A stretch of 64,000 nt of DNA, taken from the NCBI GenBank assembly GCA_036260665.1, contig DATAMF010000078.1:1-64000 (forward strand). Reading direction: 5' to 3'. The stretch is from DATAMF01 sp036260665. GTDB taxonomy: Bacteria > Chloroflexota > Anaerolineae > Aggregatilineales > Aggregatilineaceae. Position 1 is the first letter of the stretch; each line of letters starts with the position of its first letter. Below, piece by piece: positions 51,976-59,819 of the stretch. A program made the position numbers and the translations under genes. The notes beneath the pieces were generated by a model. The model saw only the letters and a list, made by a program, of their open reading frames with translations, did no database searches and had not been told where the DNA came from.

Positions 51976-53028
51976 ATGGATACCTTACAAACGCTAGCAC
52001 TACAATCGTGGTGTGAGGCGTCCAATGAAGGGCTGCTGGTACTGGATACCAGAGGAACTGTTTGCTTGATCAACAAACGGCTACAAGACCTGTTCAAGTT
52101 AACGAGCAAACCAGAGACCGTTGAAGAATTACTGCGTCAAACTCAAAATGCTACACCCGAATTGCGGACTTTGTTGACACAAGACTCTACCTTGAGTACC
52201 GCTCAATGGGGAGAAATGCGGCTTCCCAAACCCTCCACACAGCGATTAAACTGGTACCAGATCATCCTACGCGAGGGTGAAGCTGCCATTGGATCGGTGA
52301 CTATTTTCCGGGATGTGGGGGTACAGGGCCAACTGGAAGTAGCAAAACAATCTTTTCTAAGCATGATTTCGCACGATCTGCGAACTCCTTTAAGCACGAT
52401 TATGGGGTTTGCCGAACTTCTTTATCATAATTTGGGGAATCTTTCGACCGACGAGCAAAAAGAGTTTGTCGAGCATATCATCAAAAATGCAACCCAATTG
52501 AGCCGTTATACACAAATTGCGCTTGACATTATGTACCTGGAAGCCAATTTGCAGGATTTTCAGGTGGAGCAGGTGGCGTTGGGGAATTTTGTCAAACACT
52601 GGTTGAATGACGCTCTCCACCGCTTTTCGGCCACCCGCCTTGTGTATCATAACAGCATCACTGACAACCGTAACACAGAAATTGCCCCAGCAGCGCTGCA
52701 CAAAATTCTCTATATCCTGGTCGAGTTTGCGCTGGAAGAAAGCGCGCTTGATGAACCCGTTGATATTCGTTTGGTTTACAATTCGACGCAAGCACACATT
52801 CTGATCAAACACCGGGCGACCAAATTAAGTCCAGGCGAAGTAGAAGGCCTGTTTCAGTTGATGCGTCCGCGCGATTTAAGTGAAGCAGGACGGCCCCAAT
52901 TACATCGCATGCAACTTTATGTTGCAAATCTTCTGGCTCGTAAACAACAGGGATATTTGACACTACGCACGGGGGAAGCGGATCATTATGAAATTGATCT
53001 TGCGCTCCCTTTGGTTGCTCAATCTTAA
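51976..53028 (+). CDS. PAS-type sensor histidine kinase with degenerate ATPase domain
   Basis: 350 residues, soluble. A PAS-like N-terminus (10-115: SNEGLLVLDTRGTVCLINKRLQDLF) is followed by a HisKA domain with H133 in SMISHDLRTPLSTIMGF. The C-terminal third has the position of a HATPase domain (ALHKILYILVEFALEESA), but I find no N-box NLL-N-A, no DxGxG and no clear G-box, so it may not bind ATP normally. It could be an atypical kinase or phosphotransfer/sensor protein. No response regulator is adjacent. Confidence 0.75.
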   Translation: MDTLQTLALQSWCEASNEGLLVLDTRGTVCLINKRLQDLFKLTSKPETVEELLRQTQNATPELRTLLTQDSTLSTAQWGEMRLPKPSTQRLNWYQIILREGEAAIGSVTIFRDVGVQGQLEVAKQSFLSMISHDLRTPLSTIMGFAELLYHNLGNLSTDEQKEFVEHIIKNATQLSRYTQIALDIMYLEANLQDFQVEQVALGNFVKHWLNDALHRFSATRLVYHNSITDNRNTEIAPAALHKILYILVEFALEESALDEPVDIRLVYNSTQAHILIKHRATKLSPGEVEGLFQLMRPRDLSEAGRPQLHRMQLYVANLLARKQQGYLTLRTGEADHYEIDLALPLVAQS

Positions 53029-53053
53029 GCTTTTCTTGGCGCTCAATTTGCTC

Positions 53054-53082
53054 TTGACAGGCACCCCATCTAACAGTAAGGT
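53054..53082 (+). promoter_or_regulatory. Possible promoter for the helical hypothetical gene
   Basis: Consensus TTGACA (53054-53059), 17 bases, then TAAGGT (53077-53082), about 43 bases before the start. The -35 box is perfect, the -10 box poor. Confidence 0.35.
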
Positions 53083-53124
53083 TGCACCGTTGGAATTTTT
53101 GGCAAAGAGTGGAGCATAAGTGTT

Positions 53125-53547
53125 ATGGGCCGCGTTGTGAATGCTAATAATCCTGGCAAATCCCGCAACCAGTTGATGCGTACTGCCGCCGAATTGCTGC
53201 GGCATTTGAGCCAGAAAACTGAAGTCGATGACGAAGCGCGCGATATGGCGGCGCAGTTAGTGTTTGCGCTGCGCGGGATTGAAGATGGGATTGAATCATC
53301 GGCCATCGCCTGGGAGAAACGCGATTATTGGATCAAAGCTGAGCAACTTCGCCAGCGCTGGGTTTGGGCAGGTAATATGGGGGCACGGATGGAAAATCTG
53401 ATCCGTAATGAGGCATGGGAAACTTTGCCCGCGGTGATGGTCAGCTTATTTGAACATTTTGCTGACATTAAGATCACCAAGCTCACCCGCAATGCCAGCG
53501 CGTGGGAAGGTGCATATGAGCGGTTGAAGGAAGAATCTAACCAATAA
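53125..53547 (+). CDS. Small helical hypothetical protein
   Basis: 140 residues with no signal peptide or membrane helix. The composition is strongly helical and charged: MGRVVNANNPGKSRNQLMRT, AAELLRHLSQKTEVDDEARD, GIEDGIESSAIAWEKRDYWIKAEQLRQRW. I recognise no family. It starts about 100 bases after the sensor-kinase stop, with GTGGAG upstream, and ends at a terminator shared with the convergent LCP gene. Confidence 0.7.
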   Translation: MGRVVNANNPGKSRNQLMRTAAELLRHLSQKTEVDDEARDMAAQLVFALRGIEDGIESSAIAWEKRDYWIKAEQLRQRWVWAGNMGARMENLIRNEAWETLPAVMVSLFEHFADIKITKLTRNASAWEGAYERLKEESNQ

Positions 53548-53550
53548 AGA

Positions 53551-53587
53551 GAAGTGGGGCGGCCTCGCTGGTCGCCCACTTCTTTTA
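53551..53587. terminator. Terminator between convergent genes
   Basis: GAAGTGGG-GCG / CGCCCACTTC stem with one bulged G (53551-53561, 53573-53582), followed by TTTTATTT on the plus strand. It ends at the stop codon of the minus-strand LCP gene. Confidence 0.8.
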
Positions 53588-54529
53588 TTTAAAGTGTTCG
53601 GCTATCCAGGACGACAGCGCATCATAATCCGGTGTGACATAACCATCTTTCCACGAGATCAAGTCCTCGCGTTGAAGCACTCGACTGGTTCGACCAGACC
53701 ATCCCATTAAAAGCGCTGGTCCCATTTCTACCATGGCGGCAGTGGGCATATCCGTGTCGGTGTGATCTTTGATGATGCTCACTATCTGAGGCCAATTGTG
53801 GAATTGGGTAGGGCTGGTGAGTTTGTGAATCAACGCATCGAGGACCTGCTGCTGGCGTCCGGCACGCTGGTAATCATCATCCGCGTGACGTGTGCGGGCA
53901 TACTGTAACGCCCGTTCGCCATCCATGTGTTCTTTACCCGGATCGAACTGGACGACAATCGTACCGCCATCTTCGGTGGGGTATTCGTAATCGATGATTT
54001 GCTTGGGAACTTCGACATCCACACCGCCCACTGCGTCAATAATCTGGGTGAAGGCAGAAAAATCAAGCCGCACGAAATAATCCACATCGATCCCAAAACT
54101 TTGCTGAAGGCTGGCTTTCAGTAATGCGGGGCCATGGCCTTCCGCTTCCATTTCGCCTAAGACGTTGATGGTGTTGATACGCTCATCCCCATAACCGGGG
54201 ACACTGATAAACACATCGCGCGGAATAGATAACAAGGTGACATCGTTGGCAGCGGGATTGATGTTCAAGAGCATGATACTATCCGTGCGTGTCACACTGC
54301 CTTCGCCAGGGCGGGCATCAATGCCGAGGATGACAATGGTAATTGGTTCGGGGGGCGCAATTTTATAGGTGAGAAAAGCTCCGCCCAAGCAGAAAAATGG
54401 TGTAAGGAGCAGCAGCAGCGCACCCAGCAGGCAGCAACCACAGCGCCAATACCAACGGCGGCGGCGGCGCACCGGCGGATAGGTGGAATATGCGGGATAC
54501 GCGGGATATGCAGGCGACTGGTATTGCAA
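53585..54529 (-). CDS. LytR-CpsA-Psr (LCP) family protein
   Basis: 314 residues from TTG at 54529 with AGAGGA seven bases upstream. A Tyr/Pro/Ser-rich cytoplasmic start is followed by one membrane helix (about 30-55: CGCCLLGALLLLLTPFFCLGGAFL). The extracytoplasmic LCP domain has TIVILGIDARPGEGSVTRTDSIMLL, LLSIPRDVFISVPGYG and GERALQYARTRHADDDYQRAGRQ with the Arg/Asp cluster that binds pyrophosphate. LCP enzymes attach polymers to peptidoglycan or related envelope carriers. Confidence 0.93.
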   Translation of the reverse strand: MQYQSPAYPAYPAYSTYPPVRRRRRWYWRCGCCLLGALLLLLTPFFCLGGAFLTYKIAPPEPITIVILGIDARPGEGSVTRTDSIMLLNINPAANDVTLLSIPRDVFISVPGYGDERINTINVLGEMEAEGHGPALLKASLQQSFGIDVDYFVRLDFSAFTQIIDAVGGVDVEVPKQIIDYEYPTEDGGTIVVQFDPGKEHMDGERALQYARTRHADDDYQRAGRQQQVLDALIHKLTSPTQFHNWPQIVSIIKDHTDTDMPTAAMVEMGPALLMGWSGRTSRVLQREDLISWKDGYVTPDYDALSSWIAEHFK

Positions 54530-54625
54530 GGAATTATCCTCTCATTTAGACAACCCAAACGGGTGATTTTGCCGCGAAGCACGCTGCTTAGCAAGGCATT
54601 GCTGGTGCAAAGTGAATACGCTTTC

Positions 54626-54631
54626 TATAAT
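54626..54631 (+). promoter_or_regulatory. Consensus -10 box before the CPBP protease gene
   Basis: TATAAT at 54626-54631, 36 bases upstream of the GTG start. No clear -35 hexamer lies 16-18 bases further up, so an activator or a weak promoter is possible. Confidence 0.4.
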
Positions 54632-54667
54632 CTAGGGTGTGCGCGTGTGCAGGGAGTGGAGTAGGGT

Positions 54668-55888
54668 GTGGATACTGAGATCGTCGGCACTATTATTATC
54701 TATCTGGTTATCTATGTTTTTCTGGGGATAGTGGTCAGCTTAGCCAATTATGCGGACAAGCGGCAGAGTGCTTCACTGCGAACTACGGTCCAAGTGCTGC
54801 TTATGCTGATCAATGTGCTATTCTTGGGGTCGATTGTTTTATCGGCATCCGCGACGAGTGATAACCTCAGCCAGGAAGAAGAAGTAGGGGCCATTGTCGC
54901 AGCAGGATTAGTCGTCGCGGCGACGAGTGCCTTGCTGCTGCGACGGGTCCGGGAACGATTGGTCCGGCTGTTTCCACGGTATCAAGGGGAACCAAACAAG
55001 GCGAAACGGACTGAGTATGTTCCTACCGCGTCGATTCAGATCGATCCAACAACGGCAGGGACACCGCTGTTTCCTCAAATGCTTGACTATTATACGACTG
55101 GCGCAGCACCTGCGCTCACCGTTCATCAGGAAATTCCCAGCCCGGTAGAAGCGCCGATTTCGGGCACGGGGGGCGGTTTCAACCCAGCGTCGATTGTTCA
55201 CATGGTTGCCATGATTTACTGCCTCTACTTTTTTGGTTCTCAGCTTACCGGATTTATTCTGAGCGGGGGATTAGAAGGGATTGCGGAAGACTTCGCCGAG
55301 GGATTAACGATCTGGTCGTTACTGTTAACGGCAATACCGCAGTTAGCCATCCCGATCATGGGCGTTGGCGTGGGCGTCCGGCGCAACTGGCGGGAGGTGT
55401 TTGAGCGGTTGGGGCTAAAAAAACCAACGCTGCAAGATGTGGGGATTGCAATTGGGGTTACGATTGCACTGTTTATCTTTCTGGTGGCGGCATCGGCTAT
55501 CTGGTCACTGTTGGAGTCGCAAGAGACGATTGAGGAGCAGCAAAAAGCTTCGGAAGCGCTGGGAGATAGCATCAATACGATCTGGCTGGTGCTGCTGGTA
55601 TCCGTATTGGCGGCAGTCGGTGAGGAAATCGCTTTTCGCGGGGCGTTACAACCCATATTCGGGCTGTGGCCGACTGCGATTCTGTTCGCGGCGATCCATT
55701 TGCAATATACCCTAACACCAGCCTCTCTGATTATTTTGGTGGTGGCCCTGACCTTTGGCTGGCTGCGGATGCGTTATAGTACTACCACATCGATATTTAC
55801 CCACTTTTTCTATAACTTCTTCCAATTGGCGATTGCGCTGGCCGCCACTGAAGAGAGTTTTGTGTGGTTTATTCACCATCTTTTCTAA
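54668..55888 (+). CDS. CPBP-family intramembrane metalloprotease
   Basis: 406 residues from GTG at 54668. About nine or ten membrane helices. The CPBP (CAAX protease/bacteriocin-processing) motifs are AVGEEIAFRGAL (about 317-328, EExxxR-type zinc-site Glu pair), a second motif around FAAIHLQYTL (about 341-350, His) and THFFYNFFQ (about 378-386, His/Asn). It cleaves within membranes; the substrate is unknown. The esterase gene overlaps its end by 25 bases. Confidence 0.87.
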   Translation: MDTEIVGTIIIYLVIYVFLGIVVSLANYADKRQSASLRTTVQVLLMLINVLFLGSIVLSASATSDNLSQEEEVGAIVAAGLVVAATSALLLRRVRERLVRLFPRYQGEPNKAKRTEYVPTASIQIDPTTAGTPLFPQMLDYYTTGAAPALTVHQEIPSPVEAPISGTGGGFNPASIVHMVAMIYCLYFFGSQLTGFILSGGLEGIAEDFAEGLTIWSLLLTAIPQLAIPIMGVGVGVRRNWREVFERLGLKKPTLQDVGIAIGVTIALFIFLVAASAIWSLLESQETIEEQQKASEALGDSINTIWLVLLVSVLAAVGEEIAFRGALQPIFGLWPTAILFAAIHLQYTLTPASLIILVVALTFGWLRMRYSTTTSIFTHFFYNFFQLAIALAATEESFVWFIHHLF

Positions 55889-56712
55889 CCCAGGATTTGA
55901 CGTTAGATAGTCAGGCTGTCGGGCGGAAGCTGAATGTGCGAGTCATTCTGCCGCCCGATTATGGTACCGCTATGGATCGCGTTTATCCTGTGCTGTATTT
56001 CTTGCATCCCTGGGGAATGACACCACGCTATCTTACCGATAAGCTCGGTCTGGCACGCCATGTATGGAATGAAACGGTAGCAGGTACGCTGCCGTCGATG
56101 GCTGTCGTAGTGCCGATGGGTGGCAAAAGTTTCTTTATGAACGCGGCAGATCCACCAGGACACGATTGGCAAGCCGTGGTGCAACGCAGCCCAGACTTTT
56201 ACCGCGATGCACTGCATTCCTACGGGCGATATGGTGATTATCTGCTCCAGGAGGTTATCCCCACTATCCAAGCGGCGTACCGAGTGCGACGGGATCGCGA
56301 TGGGCGGGCCATTGGCGGAATATCGATGGGCGGGGTGGCAGCCGCATTGCATGGTTTCAGTGATGTATCACAATTTGGGGCGGTTGGACTGCACAGCCCA
56401 GCGCTCTTCCCTGGTTCGCCGGGGAAAATGGGACCACCGTGGATATTTGGGGTAGAGCGAGAAAGTTTTGCTGAACGGAATCCAGATGACCTGGCACTGA
56501 AACTTGATCCGGCGACAGCACCACGAATTCTGCTCGACTGTGGGGAGCAGGATGATCTCGTGGACGAAGTCGAGCAACTGCATCAGGTATTGGAGCGGCA
56601 GGGGATTGTGCATGAGTATGCGATTTTGGCGGGCGGACACGACAAGGCATTTTGGGAAACTCGCATCAAGGAATGGCTGGCATTTTATGCGCAGGACTGG
56701 GCAATCACTTGA
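55864..56712 (+). CDS. Putative esterase (esterase D/PF00756-like)
   Basis: 282 residues from GTG at 55864, overlapping the CPBP gene by 25 bases in another frame. Alpha/beta-hydrolase: nucleophile elbow GGISMGGVAAALHGF (Ser in GISMGG), YPVLYFLHPWG near the oxyanion hole, ILLDCGEQDDLVDE supplying the catalytic Asp and ILAGGHDKAFWE the catalytic His. No signal peptide. It is close to the S-formylglutathione-hydrolase/mycolyl-esterase group. A role in releasing acyl groups is likely; the substrate is unknown. Confidence 0.85.
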   Translation: MVYSPSFLTQDLTLDSQAVGRKLNVRVILPPDYGTAMDRVYPVLYFLHPWGMTPRYLTDKLGLARHVWNETVAGTLPSMAVVVPMGGKSFFMNAADPPGHDWQAVVQRSPDFYRDALHSYGRYGDYLLQEVIPTIQAAYRVRRDRDGRAIGGISMGGVAAALHGFSDVSQFGAVGLHSPALFPGSPGKMGPPWIFGVERESFAERNPDDLALKLDPATAPRILLDCGEQDDLVDEVEQLHQVLERQGIVHEYAILAGGHDKAFWETRIKEWLAFYAQDWAIT

Positions 56713-56726
56713 TGCGAGCTTGAGAC

Positions 56727-57299
56727 TTATCGTCCAGGGACGCTGTGGTGTTCACGGCAGCGAGCTTCATAGGACTCGGACGCGCCGACCATGATAATCG
56801 GGTCGTGATAATTGGCCGGTTGTCCGTTCACAAGGCGCTGTGTGCGGCTGGCTTCTTCGCCACACACCATGCAGATCGCGTGGAGTTTTTGCACTTCGTC
56901 GGACTGACACATCAGCATCGGCATGGGGCCAAACGGCTCACCACGAAAATCCATATCCAAACCCGCAACAATTACGCGCAACCCTTTGTTGGCAAGCATT
57001 TCTGTGACTTCAACAACTTTGGCATCGAAAAACTGGGCTTCGTCGATGGCGACCACGGTGGTATCCGGTTCAAGGCGCGTCAGCAGGTCGGCGGCGTCAT
57101 GGACCGGGATGGCATCAAAATCCTGACCATTGTGGGAAGTGACACGCTCATGTGTAAAACGGGTATCTATTTCGGGCTTAAAAACCTGCACTTTTTGCTG
57201 GGCAATACTGGCACGACGTACGCGACGGATCAGTTCTTCGGTCTTGCCACTGAACATGCTGCCGCAGATGACTTCGACTTGCCCTCGATGGTGTTTCAT
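56727..57299 (-). CDS. tdk: Thymidine kinase, type II
   Basis: 190 residues from ATG at 57299, six bases after AGAGGA; an ATG at 57314 is less well placed. Walker A is GSMFSGKTEELIRRV, and VVAIDEAQFFDAKVVE holds the acidic catalytic and metal residues. A zinc-binding lasso (CMVCGEEASRT ... CREHH) with three Cys and a His completes the TK1-like fold. It is last in the rplU-rpmA-rpmE-tdk direction. A terminator at 57321-57354 lies between it and rpmE. Confidence 0.95.
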   Translation of the reverse strand: MKHHRGQVEVICGSMFSGKTEELIRRVRRASIAQQKVQVFKPEIDTRFTHERVTSHNGQDFDAIPVHDAADLLTRLEPDTTVVAIDEAQFFDAKVVEVTEMLANKGLRVIVAGLDMDFRGEPFGPMPMLMCQSDEVQKLHAICMVCGEEASRTQRLVNGQPANYHDPIIMVGASESYEARCREHHSVPGR

Positions 57300-57320
57300 C
57301 GCTGTTCCTCTCATTTGGAC

Positions 57321-57354
57321 ACAAAGAAAGGGCAGACCTTATGAGCCTGCCCTT
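57321..57354 (-). terminator. Terminator after rpmE
   Basis: On the minus strand, AAGGGCAG (57354-57347) / CTGCCCTT (57335-57328) stem, followed by TCTTTGTG. It separates the ribosomal-protein genes from tdk; partial read-through would supply tdk. Confidence 0.7.
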
Positions 57355-57378
57355 CAAATTTACAACCAACGGGAAAGA

Positions 57379-57846
57379 TTATTCTTCCTCGAACGCCGGA
57401 ATGTCGTAACCACGGGCACGCAGCAACTTCTTCATGTCCGCCAAGACTTTACGACCAACGCCAGGGATCGCCAAAACGCCCTTGTCGCCGCCTTCTTCCC
57501 AGCGGGCAACAAGATCGCCGATGACTTCGATGCCATTTTCGACCAGCACGCTGGTATAGCGCTTGTCGAGGCCGAGTTCTACGATCGGAACATCGGGCGA
57601 GGTGCGGCCCATGTCGCGAGCTTCCACGTCGGCGATACGCTGATCACGGACGCGCAACCGCTTCATGAAGCGGTCCACCTGACCTTCGGTGTCCACGATA
57701 CGCTGTTCACCCGTGAAGAAAGGATGGCAAGCGGAGCACACATCGGTACGGATTTCGGCAACGGTAGAGCCAACTGTCCAGGTGTTGCCGCAGGCACAGA
57801 TAACGCGTGCTTCGGGGAACCACTTGGGATGGATATTTTCACGCAT
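57379..57846 (-). CDS. rpmE: Ribosomal protein L31 fused to an alpha-CTD/HhH-like domain
   Basis: 155 residues, about twice the usual L31. The N-terminal ~70 residues are a zinc-type L31 (MRENIHPKWFPEARVICACG; Cys at 17, 19, 37 and 40; FFTGEQRIVDTEGQVDRF). Residues about 88-150 read ELGLDKRYTSVLVENGIEVIGDLV and IPGVGRKVLADMKKLLRARGY. They resemble the RNA-polymerase alpha C-terminal domain/helix-hairpin-helix fold in order and key hydrophobic positions. The extra domain may bind RNA, DNA or a partner; its role is unknown. Downstream of rplU-rpmA. Confidence 0.85.
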   Translation of the reverse strand: MRENIHPKWFPEARVICACGNTWTVGSTVAEIRTDVCSACHPFFTGEQRIVDTEGQVDRFMKRLRVRDQRIADVEARDMGRTSPDVPIVELGLDKRYTSVLVENGIEVIGDLVARWEEGGDKGVLAIPGVGRKVLADMKKLLRARGYDIPAFEEE

Positions 57847-57939
57847 GATTAAAGATAACCTTTTCTGCTACGGCTCCCACGATGGGGTGATGCGTAGCGG
57901 TATACGGAACGAATGATCAAAACCAGTGGGTTAAGCTGG

Positions 57940-58224
57940 TTATTGCTCCGATTGAGCTGTTGTGCCAGGGAGTTCGGAGTAAACGCTAATGCGCTTACGA
58001 TCACGCCCAACCTGTTCAAATACCACATAACCAGGGATGGTAGCGAAGATGGTATAGTCACGACCCATACCCACATTGTTTCCAGGATGGAATTTGGTTC
58101 CATGCTGGCGGACAATGATATTGCCAGGGATCACATGTTCGCCGCCAAACTTTTTGATGCCAAGCCGCTGACCGGCACTATCACGACCATTTCTAGTCGA
58201 ACCGCCACCTTTTTTATGTGCCAT
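57940..58224 (-). CDS. rpmA: 50S ribosomal protein L27
   Basis: 94 residues: MAHKKGGGSTRNGRDSAGQRLG, KFGGEHVIPGNIIVRQHGTKFHPG, NVGMGRDYTIFATI. The N-terminus is already in mature form (no ~9-residue leader as in some Firmicutes). It reaches the peptidyl transferase centre. GAGGAG precedes the start; 12 bases after rplU. Confidence 0.97.
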   Translation of the reverse strand: MAHKKGGGSTRNGRDSAGQRLGIKKFGGEHVIPGNIIVRQHGTKFHPGNNVGMGRDYTIFATIPGYVVFEQVGRDRKRISVYSELPGTTAQSEQ

Positions 58225-58236
58225 GATTCCGCTCCT

Positions 58237-58554
58237 CTACACGCCCGTAATGCTATCAATACGCAGCGACGTAAAATATTGACGATGGCCCCGACGACGA
58301 CGATAGTGTTTTTTCGGCTTGTACTTCCAAATAAACACTTTACGCTCACGTCCCTGCTTGACTACCGTTGCATTCACTACAGCGTTGGCAACCACAGGTT
58401 GACCAATGAGCGGCGTGCCAGCATCGGGAGCGACCAACAACACATCGGTTAATTGAACCGTTGTGCCCTCTTCAATGGGCAAGCGCTCAACATCAATAAC
58501 CTGCCCAGGTTCCGCACGGAACTGTCGTCCGCCGGTGCGAATAATTGCGTACAT
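58237..58554 (-). CDS. rplU: 50S ribosomal protein L21
   Basis: 105 residues: MYAIIRTGGRQFRAEPGQVIDVERL, EEGTTVQLTDVLLV, KVFIWKYKPKKHYRRRRGHRQYFTSLRI. First gene of the rplU-rpmA-rpmE set, behind a strong promoter and a leader with a hairpin. Confidence 0.97.
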   Translation of the reverse strand: MYAIIRTGGRQFRAEPGQVIDVERLPIEEGTTVQLTDVLLVAPDAGTPLIGQPVVANAVVNATVVKQGRERKVFIWKYKPKKHYRRRRGHRQYFTSLRIDSITGV

Positions 58555-58580
58555 GTACTGTCTCCAATCTTCACTTGCCG

Positions 58581-58615
58581 CCGTTAGGGACTGGCGAAAA
58601 TAACCGTTCTAACGG
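58581..58615 (-). promoter_or_regulatory. Hairpin in the 5' leader of rplU
   Basis: CCGTTAG (58581-58587) and CTAACGG (58609-58615) form a perfect 7-bp stem with a 21-base loop in the roughly 87-base leader between the promoter and rplU. L21 or L27 autoregulation through such a leader occurs in some bacteria; no consensus match can be checked here. Confidence 0.35.
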
Positions 58616-58647
58616 GGAAAATTGGTATTAATCTACCAAACCTGAAT

Positions 58648-58676
58648 ATTATACTTGGCGAGAGGATGAGCGTCAA
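58648..58676 (-). promoter_or_regulatory. Strong promoter for rplU-rpmA-rpmE
   Basis: On the minus strand, TTGACG (58676-58671), exactly 17 bases, TATAAT (58653-58648). Near-consensus, as expected for ribosomal-protein genes. Confidence 0.8.
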
Positions 58677-58795
58677 TGCACTGATTTAATATGAGCGAAA
58701 AAGCAGGCCCAATCCTCCTTCAAAATGAAGGGTATCTTCCCTCAAGTCTGCTAAAATCTAAGTAACAGCGGACAACGAGTGGGAAGGGAAATTCG

Positions 58796-59692
58796 ATGGT
58801 TGCAGCAGGTCCTCCCAATCATACTATTGCAGAGATGTTGAACGACATTGCCGATTTGCTGGAGATTCAGAATGCGGATCATTTCCGGGTGCGGGCATAT
58901 CGCAACGGCGCGCAAACGGTCCGACAGATGGAACAATCGGTCGCGGAACTGGTACACGAACGCGGTGAAGAGGGGCTAGAAGCATTACCGGGAATCGGTG
59001 AAACACAAGCTCGTCTCATCAACGAATTTGTCACTAACGGACGGTCTACTTTGTTGGATCGACTGAGGGGTGAAGTATCAACCGAAGACTTATTCGCCAA
59101 AGTGCCAGGGATCGGAGACGAGTTGGCACGGCGGATTGTTGCCCAATTGGATATTCACAGTCTGGAAGAACTGGAAGCGGCGGCACATGATGGCCGATTG
59201 CGCAAAGTCGGGGGATTTGGACCGCGCCGGATTCAAGCGGTGCGGACGAGTCTCGCAGGTCTGTTAAGCCCATCGGCACAACGCCGAAAAAGGGCGCGTA
59301 TGGAGGCGGGCGAGATACGATCCGGGGCAGGATCACCACCGGTGGAAATCCTGCTGGCGGTGGATGAGGAATACCGGAAACAAGCGGCAGCAGGCGAATT
59401 GAGAATGATCGCACCCAAGCGGTTTAACCCCGAACAGGAAGCGTGGCTGCCGATCATGCATACGGAAAAAGCTGAATGGTCCTTGACCGCTATGTACTCC
59501 AATACCTCGCGCGCTCATGAACTGGGTAAAACCAACGACTGGGTCGTGATCTACCATGAGCGCGGCGGAGATGAAGGGCAAGTAACAGTAGTCACCGAAA
59601 CAAATGGGCCGTTAAAAGGGAAACGGGTGGTGCGGGGCCGCGAAATGGAATGCCAGCGGCACTATATGGCTGCGGTACCCCATGCGGGATAA
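58796..59692 (+). CDS. HhH DNA-binding protein resembling the PolX N-terminus, no polymerase core
   Basis: 298 residues. The N-terminal 155 residues look like the 8-kDa domain and thumb HhH motifs of family X polymerases: AEMLNDIADLLEIQNADHFRVRAYRNGAQTV, LEALPGIGETQARLINEFV, AKVPGIGDELARRIVAQL. A conserved-looking C-terminal region (about 178-298) then opens VEILLAVDEEYRKQAAAGE and includes KAEWSLTAMYSNTSRAHELG and WVVIYHER. No PolX DxD active site or PHP motif is present. Probably a DNA-binding or repair protein. Its role with the DnaB-like gene downstream is unknown. Confidence 0.75.
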   Translation: MVAAGPPNHTIAEMLNDIADLLEIQNADHFRVRAYRNGAQTVRQMEQSVAELVHERGEEGLEALPGIGETQARLINEFVTNGRSTLLDRLRGEVSTEDLFAKVPGIGDELARRIVAQLDIHSLEELEAAAHDGRLRKVGGFGPRRIQAVRTSLAGLLSPSAQRRKRARMEAGEIRSGAGSPPVEILLAVDEEYRKQAAAGELRMIAPKRFNPEQEAWLPIMHTEKAEWSLTAMYSNTSRAHELGKTNDWVVIYHERGGDEGQVTVVTETNGPLKGKRVVRGREMECQRHYMAAVPHAG

Positions 59693-59716
59693 CGTAAGCC
59701 ATTCACAACATGATGA

Positions 59717-59753
59717 GTACAGGACCGGTCATCAGCGGTCCTGTACTTGTTTG
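59717..59753 (+). terminator. Terminator after the HhH protein gene
   Basis: GTACAGGACCG (59717-59727) / CGGTCCTGTAC (59736-59746), perfect 11-bp stem, 8-base loop, then TTGTTTG. The U-tract is short. Confidence 0.75.
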
Positions 59754-59779
59754 CGGGGAATGTGAGGAGACAGTAGAAT
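59751..59779 (+). promoter_or_regulatory. Possible promoter for the DnaB-like ATPase gene
   Basis: TTGCGG (59751-59756), 17 bases, TAGAAT (59774-59779), about 40 bases before the start. It begins at the end of the preceding terminator. Confidence 0.45.
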
Positions 59780-59819
59780 TTAGAATTGACGGAAAATAAC
59801 GTGTGAGGAATAGAGCTAC

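Noticed and set aside
57130..57852. 240-codon plus-strand ORF over tdk and rpmE
   Set aside because: Antisense to two clearly conserved genes (thymidine kinase and L31).
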